Below, piece after piece: positions 27,268 to 35,566 of a DNA stretch of 64,000 nt. Location: assembly GCF_902859695.1 (NCBI RefSeq), contig NZ_CADIJL010000009.1, positions 155,475-219,474 on the forward strand, read 5' to 3'. The stretch comes from Achromobacter ruhlandii (GTDB taxonomy: Bacteria; Pseudomonadota; Gammaproteobacteria; Burkholderiales; Burkholderiaceae_B). The translations under genes and the position numbers were made by a program. Position 1 is the first letter of the stretch, and every line of letters begins with the position of its first letter. The notes under the pieces were generated by a model. That model was not told where the DNA came from. It saw only the letters and a list, made by a program, of their open reading frames with translations, and made no database searches.

Positions 27268-29751
27268 ATGGCGAGCCGCCACCTTTCCTCTCCGTTCCGC
27301 ATCACCGCGCCCCTCTCCGCGCGGCCCACCGCCCCCCGCCTGCTCCCGCGCCGCGCCGCGCTCTGCCTGGCGCTGGGCGGCGCCCTCCTGGCCACCTCGC
27401 CGGCGCCAGCCCAGGTAGCGCCGGCGCCCGCCGGGGCGCAGACACCGGTGCGCACCTACCAGATCCCATCCGGTCCGCTGGACCAGACCCTGACCCGCTA
27501 CGCCAGCGAGGCGGGGATCGAGCTGTCGGCCGACGGCGCCCTGACCCGCGGCAAGACCAGCCCCGGCCTGAATGGCGCCTATTCCGTGCAGGACGGCTTC
27601 GCCACCCTGCTGCAGGGCAAGGGCCTGCGCGTCGCGCGCGGCGCCAACGGCGCCTATACGCTGCGTCCGGCGCCCACCGCCGACAGCCCCGCCACGCTGC
27701 CGGCCGTCACCGTCACCGGCCGCCCCGAAACGGCCTGGAGCCCGGTGGACGGCTATGTGGCCAGCCGCAGCGCCACCGGCACCAAGACCGACAGCAGCAT
27801 TCTCGAAACGCCGCAGTCGATCTCCGTCGTCACCGCCGACTTCATCCGCGAAACCGGCGCCTCGCGCCTGAAGGAAAGCCTGGCCTACACCCCGGGCATC
27901 AACACCCTGCCCTGGGGCGCCGACACGCGCTTTGACTGGACCATCATCCGCGGCTTCGACGCGCAGACGCCGGGCTACTACCTGGACGGCCTGCAGCTGC
28001 GCAACAACAGCTGGGCGGTCTGGCAGACCGAGGTCTACGGCGCCGAGCGCATCGAGGTGCTGCGCGGCCCGACCTCGGTGTTGTACGGCCAGAACGGCGC
28101 GGGCGGCATGATCAACGTCGTCAGCAAGCGTCCCACCGACGACCCCCTGCACGAACTGGAAGCGCAGGTCGGCGACCATTCGCGGCGCCAGGTGGCCGGC
28201 GACTTCTCGGGCCCGCTGGATGACAACGGCAAGGTGCTCTACCGCATCACGGGCCTGGCGCGCGACGCCGAGCTGCCCGCCAGCGGCCTGCCCAACGACC
28301 GGTTCTTCATCGCGCCGGCGCTGACCCTCAAGCCGTCGAGCGACACCACCCTGACCCTGCTGTCGCACTATCTGCGGGTGCGCGACGGCAGTTCCTACGG
28401 CAGCTTTCCCGAGATCGGCACGCAGCTGCCCAATCCGAACGGGAAATTCTCGCGCAATACCTATGTGGGCGAACCGGGCTTCGACCGCTTCAACCAGGAA
28501 CAGTGGATGGTCGGCTATCTGCTGGAACACCGCCTGAACGACACCTGGACCGTGCGCCAGAACACGCGCTACGGCTACACCAGCGTCGATTACCGCCAGG
28601 TCTACGTGCGCGGCGGCTTCGCCACGGTCAACCCCGCCAACCCGGACGACCCCGCCAACTTCCGCCTGCTGGAACGGTTCCCGTTCGGCAGCCAGGAAAA
28701 CGCGCGGCTCTTCACCATCGACAACCAGGCGCAGGCCAAGGTCGCCCTGGGCGACTGGACCCACACCTTCCTGTTCGGACTGGACTACCAGCGTTCGCGC
28801 AATTACCAGCGCACCTACAACGACGGCGTGGTCGCGCCCATCGACGGCTATTCGCCGTCCTACGGCAGCCCGGTCGAGACCGCCGCGCCCTGGTTCGACG
28901 CCACCACCCGGCTGGCCCAGACCGGCTTCTACCTGCAGGACCAGATCAAATGGGGCAACTGGGTGGCCACGCTCGGCGGCCGCTACGACAAGGCCAGCGC
29001 GGACGTGGACAGCAACATCGACGGCTCCCGCACCAAGATCTCCGAGCACCATTTCAGCAAGCGCGCCGGCCTGGTCTACCTGCATCCGAGCGGCATCGCG
29101 CCGTACTTCAGCTACGCCGAATCGTTCTCGCCCACCGCCACCATCGACCCGGTGACCAACAGCCCGATGCGGCCGGAAACCGGGCGCCAGTACGAACTCG
29201 GCATCCGTTACGAGCCGCCCGGCGGGCGCAGCCGCTACAGCGCGGCGGTGTTCGACCTGCGGCGCCACAACTACATCACCTATACGCCCGAGTTCCTGCC
29301 CAAGCAGACCGGCGAGGTGCAGGTGCGCGGCCTGGAGCTGGAGGCCGCGTTCCGGCCGCTGCCGCAGATGAACGTGGTAGCCGCCTACACGTACACGCCC
29401 AAGGCCGAGGTCACGGCCAGCAGCACGCCCAGCGAAGTCGGCAAGCAGATGCAGGCGGTGTCGCGCAACCAGATCGCGCTGTGGACCGACTACCGCTTCG
29501 CATCCGGCATCAAGATCGGCCTGGGCGCGCGCTACACCGGACCGAACTGGGGCTACCAGGAGTCGGCCGCGGAGAAGCTGCCGGGCTACACGCTGTTCGA
29601 CGCGATGATCGGCTACCAGGTACAGGGCTGGAACCTGGCGCTGAACGTGCGCAACCTGGGCAACAAGACCTATCTCAGCAATTGCAGCGCCGGCGCCTGC
29701 CGCTATGGCGATCAGCGCACGGTGCTGGCGACCGCGACCTACCGCTGGTAG
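27268..29751 (+). CDS. TonB-dependent ferrisiderophore receptor with N-terminal signalling (STN) domain
   Basis: An 827-residue outer-membrane receptor. A long signal peptide (cleavage near SPAPAQ) is followed by an STN domain (IPSGPLDQTLTRYASEAGIELSADG...), a plug with the TonB-box region and IRGFDAQTPGYYLDGL, LRGPTSVLYGQNGAGGMINVVSKRP, and a 22-strand barrel ending ATATYRW. The FoxA/FhuE-like sequence suggests a hydroxamate siderophore ligand, but specificity cannot be read. The STN domain links it to the upstream FecR/FecI pair. The ATG at 27268 directly precedes the signal; the leader 27125-27267 could hold a FecI-dependent promoter. Confidence 0.93.
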   Translation: MASRHLSSPFRITAPLSARPTAPRLLPRRAALCLALGGALLATSPAPAQVAPAPAGAQTPVRTYQIPSGPLDQTLTRYASEAGIELSADGALTRGKTSPGLNGAYSVQDGFATLLQGKGLRVARGANGAYTLRPAPTADSPATLPAVTVTGRPETAWSPVDGYVASRSATGTKTDSSILETPQSISVVTADFIRETGASRLKESLAYTPGINTLPWGADTRFDWTIIRGFDAQTPGYYLDGLQLRNNSWAVWQTEVYGAERIEVLRGPTSVLYGQNGAGGMINVVSKRPTDDPLHELEAQVGDHSRRQVAGDFSGPLDDNGKVLYRITGLARDAELPASGLPNDRFFIAPALTLKPSSDTTLTLLSHYLRVRDGSSYGSFPEIGTQLPNPNGKFSRNTYVGEPGFDRFNQEQWMVGYLLEHRLNDTWTVRQNTRYGYTSVDYRQVYVRGGFATVNPANPDDPANFRLLERFPFGSQENARLFTIDNQAQAKVALGDWTHTFLFGLDYQRSRNYQRTYNDGVVAPIDGYSPSYGSPVETAAPWFDATTRLAQTGFYLQDQIKWGNWVATLGGRYDKASADVDSNIDGSRTKISEHHFSKRAGLVYLHPSGIAPYFSYAESFSPTATIDPVTNSPMRPETGRQYELGIRYEPPGGRSRYSAAVFDLRRHNYITYTPEFLPKQTGEVQVRGLELEAAFRPLPQMNVVAAYTYTPKAEVTASSTPSEVGKQMQAVSRNQIALWTDYRFASGIKIGLGARYTGPNWGYQESAAEKLPGYTLFDAMIGYQVQGWNLALNVRNLGNKTYLSNCSAGACRYGDQRTVLATATYRW

Positions 29752-29782
29752 GCGCGGCCGGATCGAGGGCGCGCGGCCCGCG

Positions 29783-30502
29783 TCAGCGGACCGCTTCCGT
29801 ATCCGGCTCGGTCACCACCGCGCGCGGCCAGGCCTGCAGCGTTGCCAGGTCGAGGAAGGTGAAGTAGCCGTCCTTCCAGCCCTCGGTATCGATGTGATAG
29901 ACGTTGCCCAGCGCCAGCGGCGCGGCCACCGGCGTGTGGCCCGCCACCACCGCGCGCACCCCGAGCACGCCGGTGCGGTCCAGTTGCCGCAGCCGCTCGC
30001 GTGACCACTGGCAGGTAGCGCTGGTGCGCTTGTAGCGATCCTGCAGCGCCGATTCCAGGCGCGGCCAGAACAGCACCGGACAGTCGGCGTGCAGCAACCC
30101 GACCGCGCCCGCCGCGGTTTCCACCTCGATCGCGATCGGCAACTGGTCGAAGGCTTCGGCATAGACCTGCTGGCGGTCGGCCGGCAGATCCAGGAACCAG
30201 CCGCCGCCGTAGCCGCGCCAGTTCACCACGTCCACCTGCCCGGTGCGCACATGGCGCACGGCATAGTCCTCGTGGTTGCCCTGCACCGCGTAGAACCAGG
30301 GCTGCGCCAGCCACTCCAGCGCGGCCTCGCTCTCCGGTCCCCGGTCGACCAGGTCGCCCACGGAAAACAGCCGGTCGCGGCTGGCGTCGAACCCCATCCG
30401 CCCCAGGCTGTCCCGCAGGCGGGTAAAACAACCGTGCACGTCGCCCACCGCGAAATCACGGCCCAGCTCGTTGCGCGGCACTTTCAGAAAACGTTGCTGC
30501 AT
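29783..30502 (-). CDS. Serine/threonine protein phosphatase of PphA/PrpA type
   Basis: A 239-residue calcineurin-like metallophosphatase. The metal-binding motifs appear in order: DVHGCF (GDVHG), GDLVDRGPES, and GNHEDY near residue 75; later histidines are in VVAGHTPV and YHIDTEG. The set and length match bacterial PphA (diadenosine tetraphosphatase/phosphoprotein phosphatase branch). It is on the opposite strand within the iron module and convergent with the receptor; it shows no motif tying it to iron. The substrate is unknown. Confidence 0.88.
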   Translation of the reverse strand: MQQRFLKVPRNELGRDFAVGDVHGCFTRLRDSLGRMGFDASRDRLFSVGDLVDRGPESEAALEWLAQPWFYAVQGNHEDYAVRHVRTGQVDVVNWRGYGGGWFLDLPADRQQVYAEAFDQLPIAIEVETAAGAVGLLHADCPVLFWPRLESALQDRYKRTSATCQWSRERLRQLDRTGVLGVRAVVAGHTPVAAPLALGNVYHIDTEGWKDGYFTFLDLATLQAWPRAVVTEPDTEAVR

Positions 30503-30608
30503 GATGATCCAGCCCGCCCAATCGGGCCCATGTTTCTTTTTAACCCGCTTTTATACGTCCCCGATTACACCTGGCTTTCACACGCGCATTCGCAAAATTG
30601 CGTTACGA

Positions 30609-30632
30609 GAATAGCTATTATTCGTGATAATG
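30609..30632. promoter_or_regulatory. AT-rich Fur-like site before the PepSY gene
   Basis: Within a GC-rich genome the stretch 30580-30645 is AT-rich. It contains GAATAGCTATTATTCGTGATAATG, a run of NATNAT-like hexamers and a partial GAATA...TATTC dyad resembling a Fur box. It lies 59-82 bases upstream of the PepSY-protein start, and the phosphatase gene reads away on the other side. Iron control of the PepSY gene pair is therefore likely but inferred. Confidence 0.45.
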
Positions 30633-30690
30633 TTCCGTCTTTCCCAAAATCCATCCTGAAGGGGGCCGCGCCAGCCGCCCCGCCGTCGCC

Positions 30691-31866
30691 ATGACCGCCG
30701 CCTCCACCATCAAAACCTGGTACCTGGTCCACAAGTGGACCAGTCTGGTCTGTACGATCTTCCTGCTCATCATCTGCCTGACCGGCCTGCCGCTGGTGTT
30801 CCACCACGAAATCGAGCACTGGCTCGACGATGCCAAGCCCTTGTCGGACGTGCCCGCCTCGACCCCGCCGGCCAATCTGGACACCCTGGTCGAGCGCGCC
30901 AAGTCCATGTATCCGGGCGAAGTGGTCGACTACCTGTTCTTCGATCCCGACGAGCCCCAGGTCTACGTCGGCATGGCCAAGAAGCCTGGCGACGGCCAGG
31001 TCTCCGGCCACGCGGTGCGCATGGACGGCCGCACCGGCGACGTGCTGCTCGACGGCCCGCTCTACACCCAGGACCGCTTCACCTTCATGGGCATCATGCT
31101 GTCCCTGCACGTCGACCTGTTCGCCAGCCTGCCGGGCGAGCTGTTCCTGGGTTTCATGGGTCTGCTGTTCTGCATCGCCATCGTTTCCGGCGTGGTGCTG
31201 TACGGCCCCTTCATGAAGAAGCTGGAATTCGGCACCGTGCGCGCCGGCCGCTCCACCCGCCTCAAATGGCTCGACCTGCACAACCTGCTCGGCATCGTGA
31301 CGCTGGTGTGGGCCTTCGTGGTGGGCCTGACCGGCGTCATCAACGAACTGTCCACGCCGCTGTTCCGCCTGTGGCAATCCACCGAACTGGTGCGGATCCT
31401 CGAACCCTACAAGGGCCAGGGCGTGCCGGCCGAACTGTCGTCGGCCCAGAGCGCGGCGGACACCGCGCGCAAGGCCCTGCCCGGCAACGAAGTGTCGTTC
31501 ATCGCCTTCCCCGGCAACGCCTTCGGCAGTCCGCACCACTACATCACCTGGATGCGCGGCGCCACGCCCCTGACCTCCAAGATGAACACGCCCGTGCTGA
31601 TCGACGGCCGCAGCGGCGAGCTGACCACCATCGCGAAAATGCCCTGGTACCTGACCGCGCTGGAATTGTCGCGTCCGCTGCACTTCGGCGACTACGGCGG
31701 TCTGCCCCTGAAGATCATCTGGGCCGTGCTCGATCTGATCACCATCGTGGTGCTGGTCAGCGGCCTCTACCTGTGGCTGGCGCGGCGCCGCGCCACCGAA
31801 GCCCGCATCGCCGAACTGGTGCGCAAGCACCAGGCCGCCGCCACCCCGCAACGGAGTCCCGCATGA
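30691..31866 (+). CDS. PepSY-associated TM helix protein (iron-regulated membrane protein)
   Basis: A 391-residue inner-membrane protein with four predicted helices: WTSLVCTIFLLIICLTGLPLVF near residue 16, LFLGFMGLLFCIAIVSGVVLYG near 155, LLGIVTLVWAFVVGLTGVI near 200, and VLDLITIVVLVSGLYLWLA near 350. It has the PepSY-TM signatures HKWTSL, HHEIEHWL and LHVDLF plus intramembrane histidines that could bind haem. Such proteins accompany siderophore receptors and are proposed ferric-siderophore reductases; some homologues are supported experimentally. It overlaps the next small gene by 4 bases. Confidence 0.88.
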   Translation: MTAASTIKTWYLVHKWTSLVCTIFLLIICLTGLPLVFHHEIEHWLDDAKPLSDVPASTPPANLDTLVERAKSMYPGEVVDYLFFDPDEPQVYVGMAKKPGDGQVSGHAVRMDGRTGDVLLDGPLYTQDRFTFMGIMLSLHVDLFASLPGELFLGFMGLLFCIAIVSGVVLYGPFMKKLEFGTVRAGRSTRLKWLDLHNLLGIVTLVWAFVVGLTGVINELSTPLFRLWQSTELVRILEPYKGQGVPAELSSAQSAADTARKALPGNEVSFIAFPGNAFGSPHHYITWMRGATPLTSKMNTPVLIDGRSGELTTIAKMPWYLTALELSRPLHFGDYGGLPLKIIWAVLDLITIVVLVSGLYLWLARRRATEARIAELVRKHQAAATPQRSPA

Positions 31867-32060
31867 GCAAGAAATCCCCGCGCGGCTTCCTGTTCGTCTG
31901 GGGCGTGCCGATCCTCCTGGGTGTGCTCAGCATCTTCGGCCTGCTGGCGGCGCTGCTGGGCACCGGCGCCTGGCACTGGGCCTCGTGGACGGCGCTGACC
32001 ATTCTGCTGGTGGTCATCGTGCGCTACTGGTTCTTCCCGCCCAGGCAATCCGAGGCGTAG
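31863..32060 (+). CDS. 65-residue two-helix membrane protein coupled to the PepSY protein
   Basis: A 65-residue protein with a basic N-terminus (MSKKSPRGF) and two hydrophobic helices (about residues 9-32 and 37-56), ending RYWFFPPRQSEA. The ATG overlaps the PepSY stop (ATGA), so it is translated with it and is probably a subunit or stabiliser of that protein. Similar tiny proteins follow PepSY-TM genes in related bacteria; no function has been assigned to my knowledge. Confidence 0.75.
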   Translation: MSKKSPRGFLFVWGVPILLGVLSIFGLLAALLGTGAWHWASWTALTILLVVIVRYWFFPPRQSEA

Positions 32061-32132
32061 GGCCGGTCGATACGGGAATCCGCCTCGCGCAAGCCCCAGG
32101 CACGCCGGCGGCGCCCGCCGCCCGCGTCCGTC

Positions 32133-32960
32133 CTACTTGCCGAACTTCTCCGGATCGGGTCCCAGGCGGGGCCCTTCCTTGATGGCGTCGATCGCCGCCA
32201 TCTCCGCGCCCGACAACTCGAAATCGAACACGTCGATGTTCTCGCGGATGCGCGCCGGCGTCACCGACTTGGGGATCACGATCAGGCCCTGCTGCAGATG
32301 CCAGCGCAGCGTCACTTGCGCCGGCGACTTGCCATGCTTGCGCGCCAGCTCCAGGATGGTCTTGTCCTGGGTGATCTTGCCTTGCGCCAGCGGACTCCAG
32401 GACTCGGTGGCGATGCCATGCCTGTCGTGAAAGGCGCGCAACTCGCGCTGCGCGAAGCCCGGATGCAGTTCGATCTGGTTGACCGCCGGCGTGACGCCGG
32501 TGGCATCGATCAGCCGTTCCAGGTTGGCCTGGGTGAAATTGGACACGCCGATCGAACGCGCGCGGCCATCTTCCTTCATCTCGATCATGGCGCGCCAGGC
32601 GTCCACGAACTTGTCGCTGCCCGCCACCGGCCAGTGGATCAGATACAGGTCCACGTAGGCCAGGCCGAGCTTTTCCAGGCTTTCATCCATCGCCTGGTGG
32701 GCGGCATCGAACCCGTGCCTGTCGTTCCACAGCTTGGTGGTGATGAACAGATCCTTGCGCGCCACGCCCGCCGCGCGCAGCCCGGCGCCCACGCCGGATT
32801 CGTTGCCGTAGATCGCGGCGGTGTCCACCGAACGGTAGCCGGCCGCCAGCGCTTCCTTGACGCTGGCCGCGGCCTGGTCATCGGGCACCTGCCACACGCC
32901 CAGGCCCAATTGCGGAATCTTGCCGCCGTCGTTCAGTTTCACTGTGGGTACCTTCGCCAT
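32133..32960 (-). CDS. Aldo/keto reductase (2,5-diketo-D-gluconate reductase type)
   Basis: A 275-residue TIM-barrel NADPH-dependent reductase. The catalytic tetrad is visible: Asp and Tyr in RSVDTAAIYGNE, Lys in FITTKLWND, His in YLIHWPV. The NADP-binding end is IPKSVTPARIRENIDVFDFELS. The closest general family is DkgA/DkgB and related methylglyoxal/aldehyde reductases; the physiological substrate is unclear. GGAGG lies 6 bases before the ATG. It stands alone, divergent from the Atm1-type exporter gene. Confidence 0.92.
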   Translation of the reverse strand: MAKVPTVKLNDGGKIPQLGLGVWQVPDDQAAASVKEALAAGYRSVDTAAIYGNESGVGAGLRAAGVARKDLFITTKLWNDRHGFDAAHQAMDESLEKLGLAYVDLYLIHWPVAGSDKFVDAWRAMIEMKEDGRARSIGVSNFTQANLERLIDATGVTPAVNQIELHPGFAQRELRAFHDRHGIATESWSPLAQGKITQDKTILELARKHGKSPAQVTLRWHLQQGLIVIPKSVTPARIRENIDVFDFELSGAEMAAIDAIKEGPRLGPDPEKFGK

Positions 32961-33115
32961 AAGACCCTCCGAAGCTTGCGACGCGACGCTCGCGCGGCGA
33001 AATCGCGCCAGGTCGCGCAGCCAGGGATGTTGCCGGGCGTACCCCTGGCCTACTGTTGATGACGGGCCCGCCCTGCTGCGCCCGTATGGAAAAAAACAAT
33101 GCGAAAACCGGATGG

Positions 33116-33153
33116 AAAACCCCCGGGAGTGATACGTCCATCCCAGGGGTTTT
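33116..33153. other. Imperfect inverted repeat in the aldo/keto reductase-exporter intergenic region
   Basis: AAAACCCCCGGGA (33116-33128) pairs with TCCCAGGGGTTTT (33141-33153) with one mismatch around a 12-base loop. It lies within the 295-base region between the two divergent starts (32961-33255). It ends about 100 bases before the exporter gene, too far from any stop to be an obvious terminator. It could be an RNA hairpin or a protein-binding dyad. Confidence 0.4.
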
Positions 33154-33255
33154 CAACCAGATCATAGCGCTGGTGCCGGATAATGGGCCTTTTCGGGGCT
33201 CGTCACCCCCCAATGGAACCCTGGCCCGCCCCTGCCTGAGCCGCTCTTGCCTCCC

Positions 33256-35058
33256 ATGACCGCACCTGATCCCCGCACGCCCGGACGCGGTGGCTTCGCC
33301 ACCCTGCGCACCCTGTTTCCGTACCTCTGGCCGCCCGGCCAGGCAGGCCTCAAGGCGCGCGTGGTGGCCGCCCTGCTTTGCCTGTTCGCCGCCAAGGCGG
33401 CGACCGTGTACGTGCCGGTGCTGTACAAGCACGCCATCGACGCCCTGGGCGAAGGCGCGCCGGGCGCGGTGACGGTGCCGCTGGGCCTGATCCTGGCCTA
33501 TGGCGGCGCGCGGGTCCTGTCCCTGCTGTTCTCGGAACTGCGCGACGCCCTCTTCGCCCGCGTCGGCCAGCACGCCATCCGCTCGGTCGGCCTGCGCATC
33601 TTCCGCCACCTGCACGGCCTGGCGCTGCGCTTTCACCTGACGCGCCAGACCGGCGGCCTGACCCGCGCCATCGAGCGCGGCACCAAGGGCATCCAGACGC
33701 TGCTGTCGTTCCTGCTGTTCAACATCCTGCCGACCTTCTTCGAGATCGGCCTGGTCTGCATCGTGCTGTGGCGCATGTTCGACGCCTGGCTGGCGCTGGC
33801 CACCGGCGCCACGGTGATCCTGTACATGGCCTACACGCTGGCCGTCACCGAATGGCGCGCCAAGTTCCGCCGGCTCATGAACGAAACCGACTCCGAGGCC
33901 AACACCAAGGCCATCGAAAGCCTGCTGAACTACGAAACGGTCAAATACTTCGGCAACGAGGAACACGAAGCGCGCCGCTACGACGCTTCGCTCACCCGCT
34001 ACGAACGCGCCGCCGTGCGCAGCCAGGTCAGCCTGTCGATCCTCAACGTCGGCCAGGCCGTCATCATCTCCGCCGGCCTCACGCTGGTGATGTGGATGGC
34101 CGCGCGCGGCATCGCCGCGGGCCGCTACACCCTGGGCGACTTCGTGCTGGTCAACACCTACCTGCTGCAGTTGTACTCGCCGCTCAGCTTCTTCGGCTTC
34201 ATCTACCGCGAAATCAAGCAGGCCATGATCGACATGGAACGCATGTTCGAACTGCTGGGACAGGACCGCGAAGTGGCGGACCGCCCCGGCGCGCAGCCGC
34301 TGCGCGTGGAAGGCGGCGCGGTCGAATTCCGCGACGTGCGCTTTGGCTACGACGAACGCCGGCCCATCCTCAAGGGCGTTAGCTTCACGCTGCCGGCCGG
34401 CAAGACCGTGGCCGTGGTCGGCACCTCGGGCGCGGGCAAGTCCACCATCGCGCGGCTGCTGTTCCGCTTCTACGACGCCGACGCCGGCGCCATCCTGGTC
34501 GACGGCCAGGACATCCGCGACGTCACCCAGGCCAGCCTGCGCGCCGCCATCGGCGTGGTGCCCCAGGACACCGTGCTGTTCAACGACACCATCCGCTACA
34601 ACATCGGCTACGGCCGTCCCGGCGCCACCGACGCCGAGATCGAGCACGCCGCCCGGCTGGCGCACATCCACGACCTGATCATGGCCATGCCCGACGGCTA
34701 CCAGACCATGGTGGGCGAACGTGGCCTCAAGCTGTCCGGCGGCGAAAAGCAGCGCGTCGCCATCGCCCGCACCCTGCTCAAGGACCCGGCCATCTTCCTG
34801 TTCGACGAAGCCACCAGCGCGCTCGACACCCGCACCGAGCGCGACATCCAGGCCAACCTGCGCGAAGTCAGCCGCGGCCGCAGCACGCTCATCATCGCCC
34901 ACCGCCTGTCCACCGTGGCCGATGCCGATGAGATCATCGTGCTGGAGGATGGCCGCATCGCCGAACGCGGCCGCCACACGTACTTGCTGACCGCGGGCGG
35001 CCTGTATGCCGCGATGTGGGCGCGGCAGCAGGAAAACACCGCCGCGCCGGCCGATTGA
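33256..35058 (+). CDS. Atm1/HMT-type ABC exporter (half transporter, fused TM and ATPase)
   Basis: A 600-residue half transporter: six helices in residues ~25-310, then the nucleotide-binding domain with Walker A GTSGAGKS (389-396), signature LSGGEKQR and Walker B IFLFDEATSALD. The segment LLNYETVKYFGNEEHEARRYD is the hallmark of the Atm1/ABCB7 group, whose bacterial members export glutathione-linked metals or persulfides. The ATG at 33256 is preferred to a TTG three codons upstream. A Rieske protein gene follows at 51 bases, supporting a link with Fe-S or thiol metabolism. Confidence 0.92.
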   Translation: MTAPDPRTPGRGGFATLRTLFPYLWPPGQAGLKARVVAALLCLFAAKAATVYVPVLYKHAIDALGEGAPGAVTVPLGLILAYGGARVLSLLFSELRDALFARVGQHAIRSVGLRIFRHLHGLALRFHLTRQTGGLTRAIERGTKGIQTLLSFLLFNILPTFFEIGLVCIVLWRMFDAWLALATGATVILYMAYTLAVTEWRAKFRRLMNETDSEANTKAIESLLNYETVKYFGNEEHEARRYDASLTRYERAAVRSQVSLSILNVGQAVIISAGLTLVMWMAARGIAAGRYTLGDFVLVNTYLLQLYSPLSFFGFIYREIKQAMIDMERMFELLGQDREVADRPGAQPLRVEGGAVEFRDVRFGYDERRPILKGVSFTLPAGKTVAVVGTSGAGKSTIARLLFRFYDADAGAILVDGQDIRDVTQASLRAAIGVVPQDTVLFNDTIRYNIGYGRPGATDAEIEHAARLAHIHDLIMAMPDGYQTMVGERGLKLSGGEKQRVAIARTLLKDPAIFLFDEATSALDTRTERDIQANLREVSRGRSTLIIAHRLSTVADADEIIVLEDGRIAERGRHTYLLTAGGLYAAMWARQQENTAAPAD

Positions 35059-35109
35059 CAAGCCCCGCCCCCTGACCCAAGATCGCACCCTTTGATTCCA
35101 AGGCCTTCC

Positions 35110-35496
35110 ATGCAGGATTCCCGTATCGCTCCCGAAGTCCGCGTCTGCGACGCCACCGACCTGGTCAATGGCGGACTGGGCGTCAAAGTGCCGGTCTCCG
35201 ACAGCGCGGGGCAGACCACGGCGTTCTTCGTGCGTTACCAGGACCGGGTCCATGGCTATCTGAATCGCTGCGCCCACGTGGGCGTCGAACTCGATTGGGA
35301 AGGCAGCTTCTTCACGCGCGCCGGCGACCTGATCATGTGCGCCCGCCACGGCGCCACCTATCAGCCCGACACCGGCCTGTGCGTGGGCGGCCCCTGTAAG
35401 AACGGCCGCCTCACGGTGCTGACGGTGCAGGAGCGCGACGGCGCCGTCTACTGGCAGCCCAGCGGCAAGATCCAGCCGCTCGCCAGCGGCGGCTGA
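35110..35496 (+). CDS. Rieske [2Fe-2S] domain protein
   Basis: A 128-residue stand-alone Rieske protein. The cluster ligands fit CxH...CxxH: RCAHVGVEL and, 21 residues later, MCARHGATY. The rest is the small beta-sandwich (GRLTVLTVQERDGAVYWQPSG). It is likely an electron carrier or assimilatory ferredoxin-like component; no oxygenase partner is nearby. It is 51 bases after the Atm1-type exporter on the same strand and probably co-transcribed. The start at ATG 35110 excludes a TTG six codons upstream. Confidence 0.88.
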   Translation: MQDSRIAPEVRVCDATDLVNGGLGVKVPVSDSAGQTTAFFVRYQDRVHGYLNRCAHVGVELDWEGSFFTRAGDLIMCARHGATYQPDTGLCVGGPCKNGRLTVLTVQERDGAVYWQPSGKIQPLASGG

Positions 35497-35500
35497 CCCG

Positions 35501-35566
35501 TCAGGCGCGGGCCGGCGCGGCCTCAGGCGCGGACCGGCGCGGCGTCAGGCGCGGGCCGGTTCGGCC
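35501..35566. repeat. 22-bp tandem repeat (three units) overlapping a stop codon
   Basis: Three direct 22-base units, consensus TCAGGCGCGGGCCGGCGCGGCC, occupy 35501-35522, 35523-35544 and 35545-35566 with 1-4 differences. The unit nearest the transporter gene contains its last codons and TGA stop (35545-35547 on the minus strand). The two outer units are therefore duplicated copies of the gene's 3' end, each again carrying an in-phase TGA-type end. They fill the gap between the Rieske gene and the transporter. Confidence 0.85.
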
